A DNA stretch of 64,000 nt from Hyphomicrobium_A sp963728165 (GTDB lineage Bacteria; Pseudomonadota; Alphaproteobacteria; Rhizobiales; Hyphomicrobiaceae), in the NCBI GenBank assembly GCA_963728165.1, contig CAVSIY010000006.1, forward strand, positions 1,207,049-1,271,048, read 5' to 3'. Shown one piece after another: positions 1 through 7,318 of the stretch. The position numbers and the translations under genes are program-made. Below the pieces are notes generated by a model, which was not told the DNA's origin, did no database searches, and saw nothing but the letters and a program-made list of their open reading frames with translations. Numbering within the stretch: the first letter of the stretch is position 1; each line of letters starts with the position of its first letter.

Positions 1-1
1 G

Positions 2-298
2 AAAGAATGGAACCGCGCGTGGAAGGTGCGGCTGATCGAAAGCATGAACCCGGAGTGGTGCAATCTCTTCGATCCGACCACAGGCGAGATCGCTGAAGGT
101 CCTGCCGACGCGGCGCGCGAGAAGCGCGAGCGAGAGTGCAAGGAGAGACTTGCGTGGGTCCCGGCCTTCGCCGGGATGACGTCGAGTGCGGGCGAGCGGG
201 TTGCCCAAAGTTTGCCCGTCATCCCGCCGAAGGGCGCGACCGCCGCCAGCTTGAGCAATCGTCTTGCCCCAGAAGAAGGAAATGCGATGCAACACTGA
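2..298 (+). CDS. GIY-YIG nuclease family protein, C-terminal part
   Basis: The frame is open from the left window edge, so the N-terminal catalytic GIY-YIG half lies outside. The first visible residues (KEWNRAWKVRLIESMNPEW, then LFD) match the C-terminal end typical of the small GIY-YIG proteins of the UPF0213/YhbQ type, where an Arg/Lys-rich helix is followed by an 'I..MNP.W.DL' motif. That family usually ends soon after this motif, but here about 70 more residues follow, and they include WVPAFAGMT, the translation of a dispersed proteobacterial palindrome (see 155-236). The extended tail is therefore probably repeat-derived and not a functional domain. The family is linked to DNA repair, but the role of this member is unknown. 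Confidence 0.65.
   Translation, partial: KEWNRAWKVRLIESMNPEWCNLFDPTTGEIAEGPADAAREKRERECKERLAWVPAFAGMTSSAGERVAQSLPVIPPKGATAASLSNRLAPEEGNAMQH
155..236. repeat. Dispersed palindromic repeat pair (WVPAFAGMT type)
   Basis: Bases 155-181 carry the well-known proteobacterial dispersed element whose translation reads WVPAFAGMT. A degraded inverted copy (cgtcatcccgccgaagggcg) lies at 217-236. The two arms can pair as a stem, and the first arm lies inside the coding frame of the GIY-YIG protein. Such elements are scattered in many genomes between genes or at gene ends. I identify it from memory of the motif and not from a search. Confidence 0.6.
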
Positions 299-340
299 CA
301 GGTTGCTCTCTATCCCCGAGCAAGATGGACCTTAGTCCGC

Positions 341-368
341 CGGGCGGTTTCCACAGTGGAGCCGCCCG
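341..368 (-). terminator. Hairpin after the RND efflux gene
   Basis: The arms cgggcgg (341-347) and ccgcccg (362-368) pair, with further pairing of ccac and gtgg inside, a few bases beyond the stop codon of the RND gene at 373-375. No clear U-tract follows on the minus strand, so it is a hairpin terminator or mRNA 3'-end stabiliser at the end of the tetR-MFP-RND operon. Confidence 0.45.
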
Positions 369-372
369 TCGC

Positions 373-3300
373 CTATTCCGCGGCGAGCGGGGAACCGCTC
401 GCGTGCGAGGCCCGGTGGCCGCGGGCATCCGTGGGGGCCACGGCGTGGAGCGACGCCGTTGCATGCCCGGCTGCGCCCGGCTCGTCCGTCGGTCCGACGA
501 AGCGGCCGAAGATGCGCCATATCACCCAGCCGATGTCGTCCATCACCGTGAAGAACGACGGCACGAAGACGAGCGACAGCACCGTCGACACCAACAGCCC
601 GCCGATCACCGCGATCGCCATGGGCGAGCGGAACTCGCCGCCGTCGCCCAAGGCCAGCGCGCTGGGGATCATGCCGGCCACCATGGCGAGCGTCGTCATC
701 ACGATGGGACGGGCGCGCTTGCGGCCGGCGTCGATCACCGCCTCGATGCGTTCCACGCCTTCGGCGACCCGCTCCACCGCGAAGTCGACGAGCATGATCG
801 CGTTCTTGGTGACGATGCCCATCAGCATGAGGAGCCCGATATAGACCGGCATGCTGACCGGATTGTTGGTGGCGAGCAGCGCCAGCACCACGCCGCCGAA
901 CGACAAGGGCAGCGACAAGAGGATCGTCACCGGCTGGGCCACGCTGCCGAACAAGAGGATCAGCACGCCGAACACGATCATGATCCCGGTGCCCATGGCG
1001 GTGGTGAAGCCGGTCGCCACCTCGTCCTGGATCTCCGCATCGCCCGACGGCTGCAGGCTCACGCCCCTGGGCAGGTGCTGCTCATCCACCACCTTCAGGA
1101 AGGCCTCGCGCGCGCTCGAGAGCGCATAGCGCGAGACGAGGTCCACGCCGATCACGGCGCGGCGCTGCCGGTCGAAGCGATCAATCGAGCTCGGGCCCCG
1201 GCCGAAGGTGACGTCGGCCACGGCGGCAAGCGGGATCGCCACTCCTTGCGTATTGGTCACGCGCAGGCTCTTCAAGCGCTGCATGTCGGCCCGCGCGCTC
1301 TCTTCGAGCTGCACGCGGATGGGCACGAGCCGGTCGCCGGCGTTGAACTTGGCGAGGTTGGCGTCGATGTCGCCGATGGTGGCGACGCGGATCGTCTCCG
1401 CGATCTGGCTCGGGGCCACGCCGAGGCGGGCCGCGGCGTCGAACTTCGGGACGACGCGCAGCTCCGGTCGGTCGACGGAGGCGTTGGCGGCGACGTTCTT
1501 GAAGCCGGGGACGTGGCGCAGCGCGCTTTCGAGCTTGCCGACTGCCAGGCTCAGCTCGTCGCCGTCGTTCGACAGGATCGAGAACGACAATTCACGCTCG
1601 CCGCGCTCGTTCACGTACCAGGAGCGCGTATCGGGAACGTCGGCGAGCTTGTTGGAGATGATGGACTTCAGCTGCTTCTGAGTTAATACGCGCTCGTTCT
1701 TGGGGAGGAGGTGGACGAAGAGCGAGGACTTGCGCACATCGAGCGCGCCGGTCGGCGTGGAGCCGCCCAGCACGAAGACGCTCTGCACCTCGGGTATCGT
1801 TTTCAGGATCTTGGCCATGCGGTCGGTGTTGAGCCGCGTGTCCTCCAGCGTGGCGCCGGGTGGAAGCTCGGTGGAGACGACGACGCGCGAGGTGTCCTCG
1901 TCGGGGAGGAAACCGGTGGGAAGCAGCGTCGTGGCATAGATCGAGCCGAAGAACAGCCCCATGCCGGTCACCAGCGTGAGGTAGCGCACCTTGAGCGTTC
2001 CCTTCAGGAAGCCGACGTAGGAGCGCATGATCAGCCCCTCGCCTTCCTTCTTCTCCGCGATCGGGCGCATGAAATAAGCCGCCAGCATCGGCGTGATGAG
2101 ACGGGCGACGAGCAGCGAGAACAGCACCGCCACGGCCACCGTCAGGCCGAACTGCTTGAAGTACTGCCCGGCGATGCCGCCCATGAACGACACCGGCGAG
2201 AAGATGGCGACGATCGTCAGCGAGATGGCGATGACCGCAAGCCCGATCTCGTCGGCGGCCTCGAGCGCGGCACGATAGGGCGTTTTGCCGGTGCGCATGT
2301 GGCGCACGATGTTCTCGATCTCGACGATGGCGTCATCGACGAGGATGCCGGTGACGAGCGTGATGCCGAGCAGGCTCACGAGGTTGAGCGAGAAGCCCAT
2401 CACCGACATCGCCCAGAACGTCGGAATGGCCGACAGCGGCAGCGCGATGGCCGAGATCAGCGTCGCGCGCCAGTTGCGCAGGAATAGAAGCACGACGAGC
2501 ACGGCGAGTGCGGCGCCCTCGATCAGCGTCTCCAGCGCCGAGCGGTAGTTGCCGCGCGTATAGGCGACGGCGTCGTCGACCTTGGTGAGACGCACGTCGG
2601 GATACTGCTTCTGCAGCTCGGCGAGCTTGTTGTTGACCACGTCGGCGACGGAAAGCTCGCTCTCGCCCTTGGAGCGGAAGACAGAGAACGTCACCACCGG
2701 CTCGCCGTCGAGCCGCGCAAACGAGCGCTGCTCGCTGGCGTCGTCGATGACGCGGCCGAGGTCCTTGAGCCGCATCTCGCGCCCGCCCGGCAGCAGGATC
2801 TTGGTCTCGGCCAGATCCTCGACCCGGCGCGCGCCGGCGAGCGTGCGGATCGCTTGCTCCTGGCCGCCGACCTCGCCGCGTCCGCCGCCCAGGTCGACGT
2901 TGGTTGAGCGCACCTGCGCGTTGACCTCGGCCGAGGTGATGCCGAGCGCCAACAGCCGGTCGGGATCGAGCAGCACCCGTATTTCGCGGTCGACGCCGCC
3001 ATAGCGCTCCACCCGGCCCACGCCCTTCAGGCCCTGCAGCTGCCGCTTGATCACGTCGTCGACGTGCCAGGAGAGCTGCTCCAGCGTCATGCCGGGCGAG
3101 GAGGCGGCAAAGGTCAGGATCGACTGGCCTTCGACGTCGATGCGCTGGATGATCGGCTCGTCGATGGTGCGCGGCAGGTCGGCGCGGATCTTGTCGATGG
3201 CGTCCTTGACGTCGTTGAGCGCCCGGTCCTGGTCGACCTCGAGGCGAAACTCCATCACCGTCGACGACGACCCGTCGGAGACGGTCGATACGATATGCTT

Positions 3301-3537
3301 GACGCCGGGGATGTTGGCGACGGCGTCCTCGACCTCCTTGGTGACCTGGCTCTCGAGCTCGGCCGGTGCAGCGCCCGACTGCGTCACCGTGATCGAGATG
3401 ATCGGCACGTCGATGTTGGGAAAGCGCGTCACCGGCAGCGAGATGAAGCTCATCACGCCCAGGAGCGTCAGCACCGCGAACAGCACGATTGCCGGGACGG
3501 GCCTGCGGATCGACCAGGCCGAAACGTTGATGCGCAT
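373..3537 (-). CDS. RND multidrug efflux permease (AcrB/HAE1 family)
   Basis: This 1054-residue protein has the usual length of an inner-membrane resistance-nodulation-division pump that uses the proton gradient to drive substrates through a tripartite complex. The N-terminus (MRINVSAWSIRRPVPAIVLF) leads into the first membrane helix. The two adjacent aspartates of the proton relay are at residues 401-402 (GILVDDAIVEIEN), and the matching lysine is at residue 911 (GIVTKNAIML). The two large periplasmic loops occupy the expected places. The last 40 or so residues form a polar, alanine-rich tail. It is the last gene of a tetR-MFP-RND operon. Its ATG lies directly against a palindromic repeat array, whose AAGGGA (six bases before the ATG) is the only visible ribosome binding site. 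No outer-membrane channel gene is nearby. The substrate cannot be told from sequence. Confidence 0.93.
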   Translation of the reverse strand: MRINVSAWSIRRPVPAIVLFAVLTLLGVMSFISLPVTRFPNIDVPIISITVTQSGAAPAELESQVTKEVEDAVANIPGVKHIVSTVSDGSSSTVMEFRLEVDQDRALNDVKDAIDKIRADLPRTIDEPIIQRIDVEGQSILTFAASSPGMTLEQLSWHVDDVIKRQLQGLKGVGRVERYGGVDREIRVLLDPDRLLALGITSAEVNAQVRSTNVDLGGGRGEVGGQEQAIRTLAGARRVEDLAETKILLPGGREMRLKDLGRVIDDASEQRSFARLDGEPVVTFSVFRSKGESELSVADVVNNKLAELQKQYPDVRLTKVDDAVAYTRGNYRSALETLIEGAALAVLVVLLFLRNWRATLISAIALPLSAIPTFWAMSVMGFSLNLVSLLGITLVTGILVDDAIVEIENIVRHMRTGKTPYRAALEAADEIGLAVIAISLTIVAIFSPVSFMGGIAGQYFKQFGLTVAVAVLFSLLVARLITPMLAAYFMRPIAEKKEGEGLIMRSYVGFLKGTLKVRYLTLVTGMGLFFGSIYATTLLPTGFLPDEDTSRVVVSTELPPGATLEDTRLNTDRMAKILKTIPEVQSVFVLGGSTPTGALDVRKSSLFVHLLPKNERVLTQKQLKSIISNKLADVPDTRSWYVNERGERELSFSILSNDGDELSLAVGKLESALRHVPGFKNVAANASVDRPELRVVPKFDAAARLGVAPSQIAETIRVATIGDIDANLAKFNAGDRLVPIRVQLEESARADMQRLKSLRVTNTQGVAIPLAAVADVTFGRGPSSIDRFDRQRRAVIGVDLVSRYALSSAREAFLKVVDEQHLPRGVSLQPSGDAEIQDEVATGFTTAMGTGIMIVFGVLILLFGSVAQPVTILLSLPLSFGGVVLALLATNNPVSMPVYIGLLMLMGIVTKNAIMLVDFAVERVAEGVERIEAVIDAGRKRARPIVMTTLAMVAGMIPSALALGDGGEFRSPMAIAVIGGLLVSTVLSLVFVPSFFTVMDDIGWVIWRIFGRFVGPTDEPGAAGHATASLHAVAPTDARGHRASHASGSPLAAE

Positions 3538-3704
3538 CTAGTGTCCCTTATGATTCCGAAGTTCGCCAGAGTTCGATGCTAGGGTCCCGAGCGAACTTCG
3601 GAATCATAAGGGACACTAGAATTATAGCTTTGCTAGTGTGATTCAGATCGAGAAATTCGCTCGATCCAGTGCAGCTCATGATGGCGAATTTCTCGATCAT
3701 CACA
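3538..3704. repeat. Array unit 1 (intact copy)
   Basis: Palindrome A1 is 3538-3619 with perfect 29-base arms. The spacer is 3620-3632 and palindrome B1 is 3633-3708, sharing its last CTAG with unit 2. This is the best preserved copy and abuts the RND start codon. The spacer read on the minus strand contains TATAAT (3626-3621). Confidence 0.88.
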
Positions 3705-3860
3705 CTAGTGTCCGATTCCGAAGTTCGCCAGAGTTCGATGCTAGGGTCCCGAGCGACTCGGAATCATAAGGGACACTAGAATTATAGCTTTGCTAGTGAT
3801 TCAGATCGAGAATTCGCTCGATCCATGCAGCTCATGATGGCGAATTTCTCGATCATCACA
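3705..3860. repeat. Array unit 2 (decayed copy)
   Basis: Palindrome A2 is 3705-3779 and B2 is 3793-3864. Relative to unit 1 this copy has lost cttat in the left arm of A, two bases in the right arm of A, and several one- or two-base pieces in B (gtgtga to gtga, gaaatt to gaatt, ccagtgc to ccatgc). The spacer with TATAAT (minus, 3786-3781) is intact. Confidence 0.85.
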
Positions 3861-4027
3861 CTAGTGTCCCGATTCCGAAGTTCGCCAGAGTTCGATGCTA
3901 GGGTCCCGAGCGAACTTCGGAATCATAAGGGACACTAGAATTATAGCTTTGCTAGTGTGATTCAGATCGAGAAATTCGCTCGATCCAGTGCAGCTCATGA
4001 TGGCGAATTTCTCGATCATCACACTAG
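3861..4027. repeat. Array unit 3
   Basis: Palindrome A3 is 3861-3938 (left arm lacks ttat relative to unit 1) and B3 is 3952-4027 and is identical to B1. The final CTAG at 4024-4027 contains the TAG stop codon of the MFP gene on the minus strand. The spacer again contains TATAAT on the minus strand (3945-3940). Confidence 0.87.
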
Positions 4028-5274
4028 CGGGCCTCGCTGATCTTGGCGTCGGGCGTCACCGCGCGCACGGCGTCGCCGTCGCGCAGGAAGGTGCCCGCCT
4101 TGGCGACGACGATGTCGCCCTCCTCGAGCCCTTTGAGCACCTCGACCAGCCCTCTGGAGATGAGCCCGGTCTCGATGGCGCGCTGGGAGACGCGGCCGTC
4201 ATGCACGACCTGGACGAAGGTGCCTTCGGCGTCGAACACGACGGCCGATGAGGGCACCGCTAGTCCGTGCCCCCGCTCGGTGTCGATGGTTCCGCGTGCG
4301 AATGAGCCGATGCGCAGCTTCGCATCGTCGCCGAGGAACACGCGCACGCGCCCCAGCCGCGTCTTCTGGTCGACCTCGGGTGAGACGAGCCGCACGGTTC
4401 CGTCGACCTCGCCGTCGCCGGCCACGACGATGTGCGCCTTCTGGCCGATGTGAATCTTGCCGAGCTCGGTCTCGATCACCTCCGCGTCGAGCTCCACCTC
4501 GCCCCGCGCGATGATGCGGAACATCGGATCGGCTACCGCCGCGCCTGAGGCCATGGCGCCGATGCGCGCAGTGCGCCGGCTGATGAGACCGTCGGCAGGC
4601 GCGGTGACTTTGGCTTTGGAGCGGCGCCAGGCGAGCTCGCGCCGCTGCGCCTCCACCTGCGCCTTCTCGGCCTCGGCGAGCTTGAGGCCATCGCGCGCGG
4701 CGACCAGCTGCGCGTCGGCGCTCTTGGCCGCGGCCTCGCGCTGATCATAGGTGCTGCCCGACAGATAGCCGGAGGTCTTCAGGGGTTTGGCGCGCTCGAA
4801 GGCGGATTGGGCTTCCGCCAGGCGGGCGGCCGTCTCCACGATCTGGCTCTGGGCCTTGGAGATCGCCGCCTCGGCACGCGCCAGGCCCGCGTCGCTCTCG
4901 GCGAGCTTGGCGTCGAGCAATTCCTGCACCAGCGTCGCCAGCACGTCGCCTTTCTTCACGCGGTCGCCCGCGTCGGCCTTGAGCTCGAGCACGCGAAAGC
5001 CCTCGACCTCGGGTGCGACCAGGATCTCGTCGCGGGGCACCAGCGAGCCCGAGACGGCGACCGTCTCGGCGAAGTCGGCAGGCACGACCTTGACGACGGA
5101 GACGGCGGGGGCGGCCGTTTGCACGGCCTCGTCCTGGGCGCGGGGGGCGCCGGAGCTGCGAAAGTGCTTGAGCGCCATCATATAGGGCGCGAGGTAGGGC
5201 TCGAAGCGCGGGCCGAGGTAGATCCCGGCGCCGAAGACGGCGAGCGCCAGCAAGGCGAAGAGGGCTCTTTTCAT
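4024..5274 (-). CDS. RND efflux periplasmic adaptor (membrane fusion protein)
   Basis: This 416-residue protein links an inner-membrane RND pump to an outer-membrane channel. An N-terminal hydrophobic stretch (MKRALFALLALAVFGAGIYL) is a signal or anchor. It is followed by a split biotinyl-lipoyl domain (VEGFRVLELKADAGDRVKKG, later ITAPADG-like KVTAPADGLI), a long Ala/Glu/Lys-rich alpha-helical hairpin, and beta-barrel and membrane-proximal domains. The start at 5274 is chosen because ATG overlaps the stop of the upstream tetR gene (ATGA) and gives the signal sequence at the N-terminus; the frame is open further upstream but only by overlap with tetR. The stop codon TAG lies inside the terminal CTAG of the repeat array. 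The partner permease is the next gene. Confidence 0.9.
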   Translation of the reverse strand: MKRALFALLALAVFGAGIYLGPRFEPYLAPYMMALKHFRSSGAPRAQDEAVQTAAPAVSVVKVVPADFAETVAVSGSLVPRDEILVAPEVEGFRVLELKADAGDRVKKGDVLATLVQELLDAKLAESDAGLARAEAAISKAQSQIVETAARLAEAQSAFERAKPLKTSGYLSGSTYDQREAAAKSADAQLVAARDGLKLAEAEKAQVEAQRRELAWRRSKAKVTAPADGLISRRTARIGAMASGAAVADPMFRIIARGEVELDAEVIETELGKIHIGQKAHIVVAGDGEVDGTVRLVSPEVDQKTRLGRVRVFLGDDAKLRIGSFARGTIDTERGHGLAVPSSAVVFDAEGTFVQVVHDGRVSQRAIETGLISRGLVEVLKGLEEGDIVVAKAGTFLRDGDAVRAVTPDAKISEAR

Positions 5275-5921
5275 CGGCGCGGCTCCGCTCTCTTGGCGTC
5301 TTGGAGGTCTGTCGGCTCGGGCGCAGCTGGCGTCGGGTTGAGCAGCTTGGCGAGCAGGCCCATGACCGCAGGCACGAGCGTCTTGGTGTCGAAGTCGGGA
5401 TCGACCGCGCGGCGCATGGACATGCCGTCGCCGAGCACATTGAACACTTGAGTGAGCGTTGCGATGTCGAGGTCGGGGGCGATGCGCCCCTCGGCGGCGA
5501 GACGGTCGAACAGCTTGGCGAAGCAGTCCTCGACGTAGCGGTCGACCGCGCGATAGATCTCGCCCACCTTCGGGTTGCGCGTCGACTCGAGCGCGATCTC
5601 GATGCACATGGTGGGCTTGTGGGCGGGCTCCACGTCGAAGTAGTGGGTGCCCAGATCGGAGAGCGCCTGCATGAAGTCGGGCGCTGCCGAGAGCTCGGCG
5701 AAGCGCTCGGCGAACTCGGACCGGTCGCGCTCGGCGATGCCGGCGATCAGATCCTCCTTGGAGGCGAAGTAGACGTAGAGCGCGCCGGGGCTGATCAGCG
5801 CCTCTCGGCAGATGTCCTGCATGGTCGTGCGGTGGAAGCCTGCGCGGGCGAAGCAGACCTCGGCGGCGTCGAGGATGTGCTCGCGGCGGGCGCGCTGGGT
5901 GTCGGGCTTGAGCTTGGGCAT
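5271..5921 (-). CDS. TetR/AcrR family transcriptional regulator
   Basis: The 216-residue protein has a typical N-terminal TetR helix-turn-helix (ILDAAEVCFARAGFHRTTMQ, then DICREALISPGALYVYFASKEDL), followed by an all-helical ligand and dimerisation domain. It is the first gene of the operon with the MFP and RND genes, with a four-base ATGA overlap to the MFP gene. The start at 5921 (MPKLKPDTQRARREH) puts the HTH where the family expects it. Two palindromes lie just upstream (5975-5998 and 6041-6059), one of them over the likely -10 region. It is therefore probably an autorepressor that also controls the pump, released by a pump substrate. The ligand is unknown. Confidence 0.9.
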   Translation of the reverse strand: MPKLKPDTQRARREHILDAAEVCFARAGFHRTTMQDICREALISPGALYVYFASKEDLIAGIAERDRSEFAERFAELSAAPDFMQALSDLGTHYFDVEPAHKPTMCIEIALESTRNPKVGEIYRAVDRYVEDCFAKLFDRLAAEGRIAPDLDIATLTQVFNVLGDGMSMRRAVDPDFDTKTLVPAVMGLLAKLLNPTPAAPEPTDLQDAKRAEPRR

Positions 5922-5974
5922 GCCGGGGACCTGGCGGTTAATGATCTGTGCTCTTGCGCCTCTGCGTGAGACGC

Positions 5975-5998
5975 AACAAAACGAATGACCGTTTTGTT
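5975..5998. promoter_or_regulatory. Putative TetR operator O1
   Basis: A perfect inverted repeat AACAAAACG-aatgac-CGTTTTGTT lies 53 bases upstream of the tetR start. It overlaps the -10 region (AAACAA on the minus strand, 5999-5994) of a promoter whose -35 is TTGACC. This position suits repression by the neighbouring TetR protein. Binding is inferred. Confidence 0.6.
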
Positions 5999-6022
5999 TG
6001 CATGTGATCGTGGCTGGGTCAA
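5994..6022 (-). promoter_or_regulatory. Candidate promoter of the tetR-MFP-RND operon
   Basis: On the minus strand TTGACC (6022-6017) is followed after 17 bases by AAACAA (5999-5994). The -35 is good and the -10 is poor. Placement between the two palindromes supports it. Confidence 0.45.
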
Positions 6023-6040
6023 GGCAACGCACCCCGTGAA

Positions 6041-6059
6041 ATGTAACGAGTTGTTACAT
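6041..6059. promoter_or_regulatory. Second palindrome upstream of tetR (O2)
   Basis: ATGTAAC-gagtt-GTTACAT is a perfect inverted repeat with seven-base arms, about 20 bases upstream of the putative -35. Its sequence differs from O1, so it may bind another regulator or be a second, unrelated site. Confidence 0.4.
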
Positions 6060-6159
6060 CGCACCGCAGGGCGCCATTGCGGGGCGCGCACGGCGTCCTG
6101 GCGGGCGCGCAGAGGCCTTTACCCGCGCGCCAGAGCGCCCTGGCGCGCGCCTGCACGGG

Positions 6160-6921
6160 TCAGTATTGCGTGAGCCAGGTGAGCGTGGCGTAGGGGTCGG
6201 TCATGTCGTGCGCGTCCTCGATAAATCGCCCCGAGACGCCCCCTGCAAGCGAGACCTCGCCCCCGTCCCAGGCGTAGCGCAGGAACAGCCCGCCGCGCGT
6301 GTCCTTGTCGAGCGCGTTGCCGTTGACGCTGGCCTCGGCCCCGAAGGAAACATCGTCGAACAAGCGGTAGCCGGTGCGCAGCCGCCCCGCATAGGTCTGG
6401 TGCGCGCTGGTCCAATTGGCGTCGAGCGAGCTCCAGGCGCTGGCGCCCATGTTGAGCCACAGCTCGACCACGGCCTTGGGTCCGTAAGCCATTCCTTGCA
6501 CTGGGTTTTCCGGGTCGAACGGGCGTACGTCGTGCTCTATGGCTGCGGCTCCGACAAAGGCTTTTGCCGTCAGCGGACCCAGACGCTCCAGGTAGCCGAC
6601 GAGGACGTCGGCGAAGGCCGTGTTGGCCTTGAAACTGACCGCGTGCCCGAAGCGGTTGCCGGTGTAGCTGTAGCCCCCATACCCGGTCGCCATGCGAAAG
6701 CGCACGCCGTCGCTGAAGATGGTCCCGAAGGGGGCGATCGTTGCGCCGCTATAGACAAGCCAGACGTGGCTCGAGGCGTCAGCGCCGACCCAGAGCTCGC
6801 GCCAGCCGGGATCGCGCTTCGGATCGGCCTGCGCGGGGGAAAAGCTCAATAGAACCAACGCTCCCGCAGCAAGCGCAGGGCCCAAACGCAACGCAGCTGT
6901 GGCCTCCCCCAACATGTACAA
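6160..6921 (-). CDS. BcsS-like exported beta-barrel protein
   Basis: The 253-residue protein has a signal peptide (hydrophobic core LAAGALVLLSFSPAQA) and then alternating aromatic and glycine-rich segments (GYGGYSYTGNRFG, TGYRLFDDVSFGAEASVNGN) that end in a C-terminal aromatic residue (TLTWLTQY), as in outer-membrane barrels. It resembles the BcsS family of Hyphomicrobiales, named after cellulose synthesis operons. No bcs genes are present nearby, so a role in cellulose export is only suggested by family name. It is monocistronic. A candidate promoter lies at 6971-6999. Two ATG codons (6921 and 6915) are possible starts. Confidence 0.6.
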   Translation of the reverse strand: MYMLGEATAALRLGPALAAGALVLLSFSPAQADPKRDPGWRELWVGADASSHVWLVYSGATIAPFGTIFSDGVRFRMATGYGGYSYTGNRFGHAVSFKANTAFADVLVGYLERLGPLTAKAFVGAAAIEHDVRPFDPENPVQGMAYGPKAVVELWLNMGASAWSSLDANWTSAHQTYAGRLRTGYRLFDDVSFGAEASVNGNALDKDTRGGLFLRYAWDGGEVSLAGGVSGRFIEDAHDMTDPYATLTWLTQY

Positions 6922-7318
6922 ACAATGAACAACTAAAGAACTACTATTACATCAGCGCTATTCTTTCGAAATTGAAGTCGCATGTGGGGAAAGTGTCAAC
7001 AAATATTAGAATCGCTACTTGCTATATTCTAGTTGAGCGCGAATTTAACTTTCTACCGCAATCTGTGATTGCAGATACAAGCGATGCCGTCCCGCTTGCG
7101 CAGCCGACGCAGCGGGCGCCGCACGCTCTTGGCAGCAGCCGAACAATCGGTTGCCTGTGACGTTTTGTTGTGCATGCGCGCGCCGTACCGTCATTCTTCC
7201 GACCGCATACGGTGCTAATATTTTAGTCATAGGGTTGGCTCAAACCCTCAACGGAGACGGCCCCCCAGCCCCGGCTCCCCCGCCGCAACCAGGCCGTCCG
7301 CACCTAGGGAGATGTGCA
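6922..7318. other. AT-rich divergent intergenic region
   Basis: This 397-base gap separates the divergent BcsS-like and phasin-like genes. About 6900-7080 is clearly poorer in G+C than the rest of the window, with many runs of A and T. It should hold promoters for both genes. I see one candidate for the minus strand (6971-6999) and a CTATAT at 7022-7027 for the plus strand without a convincing -35. No RNA gene is recognisable. Confidence 0.6.
6971..6999 (-). promoter_or_regulatory. Candidate promoter of the BcsS-like gene
   Basis: TTGACA (6999-6994, minus strand) is followed after 17 bases by TTCAAT (6976-6971), about 50 bases before the start codon. The -35 is perfect and the -10 moderate. 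Confidence 0.5.

Larger units (their letters stand above)
3538..4027. repeat. Tandem array of three double-palindrome units bounded by CTAG
   Basis: Three head-to-tail units (3538-3704, 3705-3860, 3861-4023) plus a closing CTAG fill the whole gap between the MFP and RND genes. Each unit is palindrome A (in unit 1 two perfect 29-base arms starting ctagtgtcccttatgattcc, 24-base loop), a 13-base spacer aattatagctttg, and palindrome B (ctagtgtgattcagatcgag arm with an imperfect partner). A and B both begin CTAGTGT and have TTCGC at the inner end of the arm, so they are probably related. Every element boundary is CTAG. IS630/Tc1-mariner elements are known to insert at TA within CTAG, so the palindromes may be non-autonomous elements of that kind. 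This assignment is an inference. Confidence 0.9.

Noticed and set aside
136..1686. A long plus-strand frame opposite the RND pump
   Set aside because: It is rich in Arg and His with no recognisable motif, and the opposite strand encodes a conserved transporter.
3538..4027. The tandem array as a CRISPR
   Set aside because: The units are themselves palindromes of 75-82 bases joined by the same 13-base spacer, with no unique spacers and no cas genes.
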